Source of the DNA: Mesorhabditis belari
Taxonomy: Eukaryota > Nematoda > Chromadorea > Rhabditida > Rhabditidae
Reading direction: 5' to 3'
NCBI GenBank assembly: GCA_958450365.1
Contig: CAUEEP010000245.1
Location: forward strand, 1,116,001 to 1,180,000
Length of the DNA stretch: 64,000 nucleotides
Part shown: piece by piece, positions 44,642 to 55,000 of the stretch
How the letters are laid out: the number at the start of each line of letters is the position of its first letter
Position numbering within the stretch: position 1 is the first letter of the stretch
Notes under the pieces: model-generated
Told to the model about the DNA's origin: nothing
What the model saw: the letters and a program-made list of their open reading frames with translations, nothing else
Database searches by the model: none
Program-made: the position numbers and the translations under genes

Positions 44642-45146
44642 TTAGAAAATCCCCTAAACTATGCAAGAGCTTAAATTTTCTATAGTTGATCCCTTTTGAT
44701 ACGTTTCAATTGACAAAATAGACTTTTCTCATCTTCATCTTCATCAAAATCTGATCCTATAATTAATCTCTAAATCTTTATTCATTTTTTTTTCTTTTTC
44801 CCTTTTGAGAAAGATCAAAAAGCGATTAATTAAATAAATAGAATGATGATGAAAATGATGAGAGGGAATTCGATTTCATTTTGAATATTCACAAGGGTTC
44901 GCTAAAATGGAAACGAAAAAAAAAGAGAATTCTCAGCAAAGAAAGCAAAGAAATTTGCCATTTTTCACAACCAAAAGAAGCGCCTTTCCTAAAAAAAACG
45001 AACAAAACGATGAGCCTTTGAGAAGCGAAACTTTAACTCAAACATGATGAGCCTCTAGAGAGGAAAAAAGATAATTCAAAAATAGAAGAGATCTGGGTTG
45101 GAATGGAGAAAATCTCGTATCAAGTATTTGTAGATACAAGCTAAAA

Positions 45147-45440
45147 AAGCTCGATGACGCTAGTGCAAAAGAGAACTAGTTTGCTGACTATTCTGTTAGC
45201 AATTCCACTTCGTTTTCTTGATTGTCCTGAAATTTGTCAACGAATCGGATTAGACTGTGTTCCTCTCGAGCAAGTAGTTACTAAGTAGTAGTTAAGTAGT
45301 TAAGCTCGATGACGCTAGTGCAAAAGAGAACTAGTTTGCTGACTATTCTGTTCCGAATCTAATTCCACCTTCGTTTTCTTGTTGATTGTCCTGAAATTTG
45401 TCAAACGAATCGGATTAGACTGTGTTCCTCTCGAGCAAGT
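45147..45440. repeat. Direct duplication of about 120-140 bp
   Basis: AGCTCGATGACGCTAGTGCA through GTGTTCCTCTCGAGCAAGTA occurs at 45147-45275 and again at 45302-45440, with small indels between copies. Confidence 0.8.
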
Positions 45441-45597
45441 AATTACTTGAAGAGATTTGCGTAAGTAATTTTTTTCTACTTGAGTAACGCGTCAAGTAAT
45501 GTCAAGTAATGGTATTCTAAAAAGTACGTTTTTCAGTTGTTTAAATAAGCAGTTTTATTATTATTGCTTTACATTTCTTTTAAAAGCTAATAATTTT

Positions 45598-45725
45598 AGT
45601 GACTGTTACTCTTTAGTAACTGTTACTGTCACTCTAAAAGTAACTGTTACTGTTACTCTAAAAGTAACTGTTACTCTTCCGTAACTGTTACTGTTACTCT
45701 AAAAGTAACTGTTACTTTTAGTAAC
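45598..45725. repeat. GTAACTGTTACT palindromic tandem repeat
   Basis: Repeated AAAGTAACTGTTACTGTTAC units, themselves partly palindromic. A tRNA-like reverse-strand segment follows at about 45800-45875 (GACCGAATGGCTTGCC, AAGTTTGACCCC). Confidence 0.8.
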
Positions 45726-45923
45726 TAAAATCGTCTCAATCTATCTAGCAAAAAAGCCAAAAATTTTTGAATTGATTTGATTTGCAAAAATTTGCCTCGA
45801 GTTGGGGTCAAACTTGCCGCCTAACGGCTCCACACTTTAGAGACAAACAGGCAAGCCATTCGGTCAACCGTTAAATTAGTTTCCCTTTGGAACGTGTTTT
45901 AAAACTCGGCAACGTGCAATTAC

Positions 45924-46040
45924 TCGGAAGGAACACACTCTAGATCGGATATCCCTATCCGATCTAGAGTGTGTTCCCTTCCGAGTATTTGGGTGATTGT
46001 TCTTAAATTGTAAACAAAATTTAAGAACAATCACCCAAAA
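45924..46040. repeat. Two adjacent perfect hairpins
   Basis: Hairpin one: GGAACACACTCTAGATCGGA with its inverse TCCGATCTAGAGTGTGTTCC around ATCCCTA. Hairpin two: GGGTGATTGTTCTTAAATTG with inverse AATTTAAGAACAATCACCC. The TCTAGATCGGA word also occurs in the 14.64-14.84 kb hairpin. Confidence 0.8.
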
Positions 46041-46687
46041 AACGGCCAAGAAAGCGAAGGTGAAATTGGGTTAGGTTCGGGCCGGAGTTTGCCCATGATT
46101 ACTACTGATTATTGGAGTTCTTTCAAGATTAGTGACTATTATTTCTATTCGATTTTGATAATCAGAATTGGGAACGATTAGTTGGATGAGAGTCATGAAA
46201 ACCGTACACCTTTGAAATTAAAAATGTAAAAACGCTTTGTTATTGAAAAAATAACTCATGCAGTGGATTACGGTGGGGAAAATTGAATAAGAGTAGGCGA
46301 TGAGAGATCCGATTTGCCCCAAAGAATTGGATGAGATTAGCGAAGGCATTCAAAAAGCAGTACATCGGTCCAGAAATTCCGCTTTTAGAAAACATTAGTT
46401 AATTGGATAATAGACGCATTATGGCTATAATTAATTGGAGGAATCGCGGATTTTGTAAGAAAACGTAAATAGAAAATGATGCATTAGAAAAAGGGACTCC
46501 TCTCGAATAGAATGCTTTCTAAAAAGCGCTCTTAAGAGAAGATACCGTACTCTGATTGTTTTTAGAATTTAGACAATCAAATAAACATACTGTATTTCCC
46601 CAAATGAACGCTCACCCAAGAAGGGTGTTCGAAAAACCCCGCTAAATAGAGTTTAGTTTTCTGAGCTCACGATCAGAACATGTATTG

Positions 46688-46770
46688 AGCAAGCTTTAAT
46701 CTTTTCCCTGTCAGCACCTTGCTTGCAGCAAGCAAGCAAGGTACTGACAGGGGAAAGATTAAAGCTCGCG
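46688..46770. repeat. Hairpin with arms of about 33 bp
   Basis: TTTAATCTTTTCCCTGTCAG then CACCTTGCTTG, repeated inverted as CAAGCAAGGTACTGACAGGG then GAAAGATTAAA, with a 4-8 nt loop. It has pre-miRNA-like length but near-perfect pairing, which fits a small foldback repeat at least as well. Confidence 0.7.
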
Positions 46771-47379
46771 ATGGAATCTCGATGTATAGAACATCTTGTA
46801 GAGTTTGAAAAATAGAAAATTACAAGTGTTGAGCTCACAATCAATTCTTCATGTTAAAAATATGTACATGATTGATGGTGAATAAGGTTAGGTGATCGGA
46901 TAATATGAGAAATAAACAGCCATCTCTAAAATGTAGACGCCCACTCAAAGAAGATGTTCAAAAATAGACACCCAGGAGATTATTCAACGAAATGCGGTAT
47001 CTTGTTACCCGTCAACTACCTTAATCGAGTCGTTAAAAAGGGCAAGATTACGGTAGTTGCTTTTCGTAGTCAACTTTTTAGAAAACGAGCAACATTCCAT
47101 CAAGAAAAAGCTTACAGACTCTATTTAGCTTACAGACTATTTATTTAACAAATAAATAATAATAGTATTTAATTTTAGTTAATATCCAGATTTTAGCATT
47201 TCAATCAAGAACAATTAAATGATTTCACTAGGATAAATGTGCTCTCATTAATGGTGGATTATCGGCTATAAAACGAGGTCGGATTTTCTCGAAAATCACG
47301 TTTTTTTTCGAGGAAATGGGATAAGGAAATCAAAAGCGAAAAGCGGCATTGAAAATGGAGGAAAATGAGGCGATGGAAG

Positions 47380-47690
47380 GCTATTCTTGGACTTCTCCTT
47401 TGGACAAATGGAATAATTTAAAGCGAAAGCACGGGTATCTTCGACGAGAATTTTTATGAATCAGAGATCAGTTAGACTGAACTTTTTCATGGGGGAAACA
47501 TTGGAAAATGAAATGCTAAGTTCGTGCTTTGGTTTGGAATGTGCAACATTTTATGTACCGTATTTTCTATTAAGTGAAAAGATCGTAATCAACCAATAAC
47601 TTTGAAAGCGCATCGCTTGGGTTGAAACATTCCAACAACTCGGATAAACCTCATAGTTTTAAACAATTTCCTCTGATAAAATGCCCGTGG
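47380..47690. repeat. Duplicated U1 upstream flank
   Basis: It matches about 35720-36060 and 36520-36720 in reverse orientation (GGCTATTCTTGGACTTCTCC, TGTGCAACATTTTATGTACC). The U1 copy at 47792 arose with its flank. Confidence 0.75.
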
Positions 47691-47791
47691 CAAGACATCC
47701 CCGATCACCCAGGTGTTCTTTGTGTACAAGCGTAATCGCTCGCGATCTGGCGCACGTCTTTTCACTTAACCCCCTCCCTCGATCCGCTCAT

Positions 47792-47953
47792 AAACTTACC
47801 TGGCTGGGGGTTTCTCGTGATCATCAAGACGGGACCCCCATGGTGAGACATGGTCATTGCACTTTGACTGTGTTGACCTGTGTGGCAGCTCCCGAGTTGG
47901 GGTTCGCTAACAGCTAAATTTTTGCGTGAGGGGCTGCGTTCTTGCGGCCCTGC
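47792..47953 (+). ncRNA. U1 snRNA copy with altered terminal loop
   Basis: The AAACTTACCTGGCTGGGGGT start, CATTGCAC and AAATTTTTGCG are present, and the upstream CGTAATCGCTCGCGATCTGG is at 47731-47750. The terminal stem reads GGGCTGCGTTCTTGCGGCCC, so the UUCG cap and the next pair are changed. GCTCCCGAG has one extra C and ACTTTGACTG one T fewer than other copies. Probably functional or recently so. Confidence 0.87.
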
Positions 47954-48323
47954 CAAACATGTCAACAATTGTAATTTAGTGTAGCAGCCCCACAAATTTA
48001 TCCATTTTTAACTTCACTGTGCAACGGTTTTATTTAAAGTGTTTATTTTAATTATCAACCCGCCAATTTAGTCACACATTACTTGAATTTCTTTAATGGA
48101 GACTAAAAATTCAACTTCGTTGGGGTCGTTGGGGCAAGAAAAGGATTCGTTGGGGCTTTTAGCTTTCGAAAAAAACCATGTATGTTCAAAAGTTCAGTTG
48201 TGAGAAAAGGGAAAGAAAAAGAATGATGGAAATGAACTTATTATTGTTTCGTTGCACCGTGCAATGTGAAGAATTGTTCGCAAGAAACATATTATTCGAG
48301 TAGTCACCCTCAACTGATTATTG

Positions 48324-48482
48324 GCAGGGCCGCGCGGACGCAGCCCCTCACGCAAAAATTTAGCTGTTAGCGAACCCCAACTCGGAGCTGCCACACAGGT
48401 CAACACAGTCACAAGTGCAATGACCATGTCTCACCATGGGGTCCCGTCTTGATGATCACGGAGAAACCCAGCCAGGTAAGTT
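48324..48482 (-). ncRNA. U1 snRNA copy with small deletions
   Basis: It starts AACTTACCTGGCTGGGTTTC, lacking one leading A and several G of the stem-loop I helix; the facing CCCC run is also shorter, so the stem may be maintained. The terminal loop is TCCG instead of TTCG. The upstream block CGTAATCGCTTGCGATCTGG is present (about 48522-48542). The copy lies 370 bp from the 47.8-kb U1, in the opposite orientation. Confidence 0.85.
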
Positions 48483-50261
48483 ATGAGCGGATCGAGGGAG
48501 GGGGTTAAGTAAAAGACGTGCGCCAGATCGCAAGCGATTACGATGCACAAAGAACAGCTCGATGGTTGCGATGTCTTGCCACGGGCATTTTGTCAGGAAC
48601 ATTGTTTCAAACCGTTTCAAACTATGAGGTTAGATACGATTTTCACAAAAAACTCCATAATTTTCTCCTTAGTTTGCTAATTGTCTAATCAGAGTGAAGG
48701 GAAATTTCCTGACCGGCTATACGTTTTTAGGCATCCAAGCTCGAGTTCCTACAAGTTTGAATAGATTTTAATCTGTGGATTGGTGCAAGAACAAGTTTTT
48801 GACTGTCCAGAGTTATCTAATAACAATCCAATGACTGGTAAGTCAAAATTTCACTAAATTGTCAACTTACCACAAGAATTTGTATTGGTTACCGGACACG
48901 CCTCGCCTCTTTTGCCATTGACAATCTAACTTTGAGCTCAAATTTCTTGGTGTTGGCTTTCCCGTTGAAAATTTTCTTGGTATCATTGAATGCATAAGTC
49001 TTTCTCATCGATTAATATAAAAAATTTAAACTAATTCACAATAAGAATGGTAATATAATGTTTCGAAAAGTGACTAGCAATAAGATTGTTTAGAAGAATT
49101 TCATGAATAACCGAGCAAAAGTCTCTGTCATCTCGAGAAATAATCCATTTAGTGTCTCTCAAATTGCCGACGAAAATGGAGTTCTAGTTAGAGTGCCCAA
49201 TTGTTAAGGCCTCTCAGCTCGTCTCAGTCAATTCTTTCGAAACAAAATACAGAAAAAAAAGTGAAAATAAATCAGGTTAATTCGATAAAATTTAGTTTCT
49301 GATCTCATTATCTCTTCATTTTTTTCATTTTTTCATTTTTTTCAGTGAATCCATTCAGCAAAATCCTTTTTTTTTCATAAACAATGGGGATTTCCCCGAA
49401 AAATCTCCAATAAAGAATTGCTCTGATCGAAAAGTGAAAATGGGAATTCAATTATTTTGAGTAGGGTCATTGTGATAGAGAAATCAATCGAAAGAAGAAT
49501 CTCGGACAAAACAGATTTCTTTGCAAAGGGGGAAATATGTTTTACGTCCTGCTATATGACTTTTTGGAAATTTGTGGTTACGTTCGAGTAATTACCGTAG
49601 TGTTTATACTAATTACCATAGAGTTTATAGAGTTTATTCTTCGAGAACATTGGCAACTGGACGAGGTGAAACGGAGACGTCAAAGTTTCACTTCAAGTAA
49701 TTCCTATAGCTAATTACCATAGAGTTTATAGAGTTTATTCTTCGAGAACACTGGCAACTGGACGGGTGAAATGGGGCGTCAAAGTTTCCTTTAAAGTAGC
49801 GTCAAGTGAATTAATTGAAAATGTAAAATGTTTTGTAAGCCTTTGAAACAAGGAAATTTTCTGGAAAGATTTTCGACAGCAAAAGCTGAAAAAAGCGAAA
49901 AATGTTGACACTTTTTGGGTGAGCTCCCCGAAGCTGTTTCTGTTGGTGACATTTCAATTTTCTCCTTGCACCTGAGCCCAAGAATTGCTTAATGTTTGCT
50001 CAATTTAGTTTCGGAGAAAACTTAGAGGAATGTGTGTATTTTGGGGAACCAAAGATCTGGTTGAAAGATTTGGCGATTAAATTTGTTTTGTACAGGATGT
50101 TCAATATTTTTCGGGATCAAATAGGTCACTTAAAGTTCGTTTTGTACAAATCTAATGTTGAAAAGAGACAAGATCAAACACATAGCCTTTAACAAGTTTA
50201 AAGTCCTTTCTTTTTTCTAAAACTATTGCCTTTCGCGTTGATGTTTGTCGGGCACGCCAAA

Positions 50262-50560
50262 GGAAGCTTAGCTTGAGGAGGCTTGGCCCGAGGATGGCTT
50301 GGCTTGTGGAGGCTTGGCTTGTGGGAGAAGCCCAGCTTGTGGAGAACGTAGCTTGCTTGTGGAGAACATGGCTTGCTTGTGAGAACGTGGCTTGCTTGTG
50401 GAGGAACGTAGCTTGCTTGTGGAGAACGTAGCTTGCTTGTGGAGGGCTTAACCTTTTTGTGGAGAACCAGCTTTGCTTGTGGAAAGCTTGGCTTGCTTGT
50501 GGAGAACTTAGTTTGCTTGTAGAGCTTAGCTTGCTTGTGGAGAGCTTAGCTTGTGGAAAG
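50262..50560. repeat. Minisatellite GTGGAGAACGTAGCTTGCTT
   Basis: About fourteen units of 17-21 bp, strongly G/T-biased, with irregular indels. Confidence 0.88.
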
Positions 50561-51063
50561 TCGGATCAATTGAGTTTATCCCAAACTTATCTTGTTTTCT
50601 TGAAGAATCAAAACTGAAATATGTTTCCAATTACAATTTTGTGTCATACTGATGTGTTAATGAAGAATTTTTGTATTCTTTGTAATAAACCTAATGTATA
50701 GTTAGATTTTAGTTAGAAAAACAGCAAGAACCATTACAAAAGGTCCTTTACCAAAATTTTTGTTCAAAAAAGTCACATTTGGTGAGATTCTCAGTTTTGA
50801 GTCGACGAAGATGAAATTGAGAAAAGGAGGAGAAAAAGAAAAACAAGAGAATCTCATTTTCTTTCAACAACCCCTAAACAGGAAAAGGGGGTGAGGGGAA
50901 AACAAGGCTAAAGAGAATGAGTCCAAGAACTCTTTTTAGACATAAGAATTCCCTCATAATAGAGGCACCTAACATACAGCTGTAACTGAATGTAACTTAA
51001 CTTGTTACTGTTTGTAAATCCCATAGTAATACCATTGCCTCCGATAGATGTATTAGACTTTCA

Positions 51064-51285
51064 TTTATACAGTACTGGACATGAAATATCATATTAGAAA
51101 ACGATCGTCACTTTTCCGCGTCTGTAACTCCCTTGTCTTTGAGTTTAAACTATTAATTTATACATTTTCTCCCAGCTCTTTTCAAACTCTACACAATGGC
51201 AATATTAATATTTAGAAATACGGTAGAGACAGGGAGTTCTGAGGACATCTGAAATATTTTCAAATATGATATTTCGTTGTCAATG
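51064..51285. mobile_element. MITE family 3 (TACTGGACATGAAATATCAT end), left copy
   Basis: It starts GTACTGGACATGAAATATCA and ends in the inverse AATATGATATTTCGTTGTCA. Internal CGATCGTCACTTTTCCGCGT and GTAACTCCCTTGTC, the latter inverted near the right end. The second copy in the same orientation is at 51527-51763. Confidence 0.8.
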
Positions 51286-51397
51286 AATAACTCAATTTAA
51301 AAACTAACTACTTATCTGCTTCCTTTTTAGTATGATTTTTACTATGTTATGGCTAGAATTTTATAATATTACAATAGATAATGAAAACTAATTAACA

Positions 51398-51530
51398 GTA
51401 CTGGACAATGAACAATGCTGAACATGAACAGTACTGGACCATGAACAGTACTGGACAATGAACAGTACTGGACAATGAGCAGTACTGGACAATGAACGTA
51501 CTGGACAATGAACGTACTGGACAATGAACG
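51398..51530. repeat. Minisatellite made from the MITE terminus
   Basis: Units TACTGGACAATGAACAG, 13-18 bp long, equal the terminal sequence of the neighbouring MITE (TACTGGACAATGAAATAT), and they run directly into its left end. Confidence 0.88.
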
Positions 51531-51763
51531 TACTGGACATGAAATATCATGTATTTGAAAACGATCGTCACTTTGGCGCGTCTGTAACTCCCTTGTCTTT
51601 GAGGTTTAAAACTGTTAGTGTGATACATTTCTGAAAGCTCTTTTCAAGGGCTACACAATAGTGGCAACAGTAATATTTAGAAATACGGTAAAGACAAGGG
51701 AGTTACTGAACATAATGTTTTGATCCTTTCAAATATAATATTTCATTGTCCAGTAATCTTATA
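51527..51763. mobile_element. MITE family 3, right copy
   Basis: TACTGGACATGAAATATCAT at the left and ATATTTCATTGTCCAGTA at the right, an inverted pair with an internal GTAACTCCCTTGTC and its inverse. This copy keeps both ends. Confidence 0.82.
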
Positions 51764-52058
51764 TTTAAAACCTCCCTTAAGTCACACTCGACTTGTCCTT
51801 TACACCCGCAACATCTTGTGGTCCACCATTTTCGAGCGTTCGCCCGGACCATGACAGTAGTAAAACTGAAATTCATTTATATCTGTCTTTCTTTTTCTGT
51901 CTCTTTCTTTTCTTTTATCTGTCTTTTTATCTTGATTACTTCCATCTTTTTAATTTTCCATCCAGAATTTTGTTGTTTGAGAGGTTTGGATGTAATTGAA
52001 GTAAAGCGATAAAATATCTTTTATCAGTTCAATTTTTGCATATTCAGAATCATATTCA

Positions 52059-55000
52059 ATGCTATTATATTTACACGACGTTTTTGATATCGCTGAATTT
52101 GACTCTATCACAAGTGACTGAAACGCATAAAATATCGGTGATTATCTTTGGAGCAACGCGTTTCGAAGATGCCATTCATTCGGTGGCGGTAAGCTTTTGA
52201 AACATTATTAAAAATACCGACTGGGAATACCAGTGGTGAATTTATCGCATACACAGAAATATATCAATCACAATACAACGACACTTTTAATACTAGGCTA
52301 TATCTTAACCGAACCCACGTCATGACAGACGGCTCCCTAACTCCCGCTCAATGGGAACTAATCGCTTTTTTGGTGGTGAAGGGAAGATGACGATGAAGAG
52401 AGTGAAAACTGTCACTTTAAGAACTGGGGCTAACCACCAGACTGCCTCAGAAAACCTCAGCCCGAAGGGAGGGGAAATCCGAAGGGGTGACCATGTCGCA
52501 TGTGGGGTTCAGACCCTCGACCTTCCGATTAAGATAAAAGACACTTAACCAGTCCAGCCACACGTGCTCGTATACTGTAAAGTTTCTAAAATTGTATCCA
52601 AGGAAAAGTTACATTAATTGGCAGTCAAATTACAAAGTTACATCCTGCATCTTAACTATAATTTTAACTATTGAATATCTCAAGCAAATGAGGATGGTTC
52701 AATCCTAGTTTAGCTCCGAGGCTTGGACTTAGTGCCAAGGCTGACGGCTGGCGCCTAACACTAATATATTTGGGTTTGGGCTGAACCCCATTTTTCCGGG
52801 AGTTCAGCCCAAGCAATTCCCAGAACTAGGTGCAAGCTTTTGGTGTTATGCTTGCGCCCCCCATAGGAGGATCTGGCAAATTTTCAGGTTTTAGGCTTGG
52901 GCTTAGGCTCGAGTACAGTACAAAAGTGAGAAGCTCAGTACAGTACATTAATGTCTTTTTAATTACACTTTTCACCTTTTCAGCCAGCGTGTTTCATTTA
53001 TTTTTTTTGTTTGTTTCTTCAAATTCACATCTTCTTTAGGTGTCTTCGAGGAAGTCTTTGGATCAGATCATTTTACGATCGGTACCTGAGGATTTAGACC
53101 CGGAATTTGTGATGCCAAAGTGCTCAAGGGAGGGAAGTTTTTTGTCTCATTAAGCAAAAATGAAGTTTACTCTTTAGTGAAACGAATCAACTCGGTTGGC
53201 TGCCAAAGCGCGATCTGTAAACAGGTCAATGGATCGATTGCGGCCGTGATTTATCGATCGGACAAGCACCACCACATCAGGTCAGTGATAAAGAGATTGA
53301 AGATAGAGATAAACTTGCCACAAGCTCACCAGCCATACGCCTTTAATACTAGTAACGGATCAACAAAAAGATTCATCAATTTGGAGCAGACCAGACCAGT
53401 TTTGAAGAATGTCTCTAATGTAAAGGCATCCCCGAGCATCCAGATGTTCTTTGTACGCGGGGGAATGTCGCTCGCGATCTGGCGCACGTCTTTTGCTTAA
53501 CCGCTTCATCGAGACCGCTCATAAACTTGCCTGGCTGGGGGTTTCTCGTGATCATCAAGACAGGACCCCCATGGTGAACATGATCATTGCTCTTTTGACT
53601 GTGTTGACCTGTGTGGCAAATTCCCGAGTTGGGGTTTGCTAACAGCTAAATTTTTGCGTGAGGGCTGCGTTCGCGCGGCCCTGCCAATACAGCGCTCTAA
53701 GGCGATCCCCAAGAGGGGTGCCCCGTGAACGCAAGTTGCTTTAGACGATGTTAATTAGACTGTTTCCCCGAACGTTTCTTCCCAACCATTGCGTTTTCAA
53801 GTTACTAGTTGATTATTATATCTTGTATAACATTGCTAGTGCTAGACTAATTGGAAAGCGTTAATGTTCCTGTTCTCCGATGCGGAACAAAGTTTTCAGG
53901 ATTACCTCTCGCTCGTCGCAACGACGGCTTTCTCGTTGGGACTCTATCAGGTGCCGGTTGTTGCGGGAATGGTTCGCGATTTCCAATTTGGCAAAAATTT
54001 ATCTAACACTACGCCCAATACTATCTGTTTGATTTTAAAATTTGAGCTAGTCTACCCAACTTTTGTCCGACCTACTCCATCTTTCGGCGATGAAGCCCAA
54101 TGTGTTTTCTTCAGCTTTTAGAAAACTTAACTATCGGCAGGTGGTGAAGCTAAATATCAAATAAAATCAAATAAAGAATAATGCCGTAAATCCTGTAATT
54201 GGACCCCACCCCCATAATGACGGTGCGGAGTGTTGCGTGGTCTAGCTTTGAACGAGTTTTTCTTGACACTGGTTTATGCTGCAATGCGCGCTTTGGTATC
54301 AAAAATAGCCTAAATTTCAGCTATTTTTTGATGCCCAAGATGCATTTTTTGAAGTACAGGCGCTTTGAAAAAATGAAATACTCCCAAACTTTTGTGACTA
54401 CGCGACTGTACGAGGGCGGTGGGCGACTATTACAGTATTTACGATACGAAGTGTGTTATCAAATAAGTGTTAGTACTAAGTATCTTAAAAGTTTTAGGTG
54501 AGCTTACTGTATGTGAAGGGCGATCGACACAGGGTTGCTTTCTATCGAATCTTTCGCTCTCGACGAAAAAAGATTTAAAGTGCATGTAAGTGACAAGGAA
54601 GTTGAAAGTTTTAAAACACATTTTCTTCAAAGAGCTCAATGTCTAATATCTGGCTTAGGTTCAATCTTATGTGGAACTCGAGTTGAATGATGACGAGTTG
54701 AACAACACGATTGCCGAGAGTTTCGAGGAGATCCCATCGAATATTATTGTCCTATTTGCAAGGTGATTTTTAGAGTTCTATAATCTTCAAATTCTAGATT
54801 GATTAGAAGTTCTAGATTTAAATATTGTAAATTTGTACGTCCATCTTTGTTTTCCATTCAGAAGATCGGATCACCTGTAATCTTTTCCGCTTGCCCACAA
54901 TTGACGTCGGGTGGAAAGCTTTGGCTGATGAATGAGAGCGATGAAAGCAGCGAATGTTTTATTTGGTATGAAACTGAATATGAGTCCGAATGGCCTTGAT

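Larger units (their letters stand above)
48600..52058. other. Intergenic with several repeats
   Basis: An 80-bp direct repeat TTACCATAGAGTTTATAGAG occurs at 49611 and 49711. A possible reverse-strand exon near 48885-49008 (KTYAFNDTKKIFNGKANTKK) has no partner exons. A G/T-rich minisatellite and a MITE pair are listed separately. No supported gene. Confidence 0.5.

Noticed and set aside
48885..49008. Reverse-strand exon KTYAFNDTKKIFNGKANTKK
   Set aside because: A single open segment without partner exons, family match or clear splice pair.
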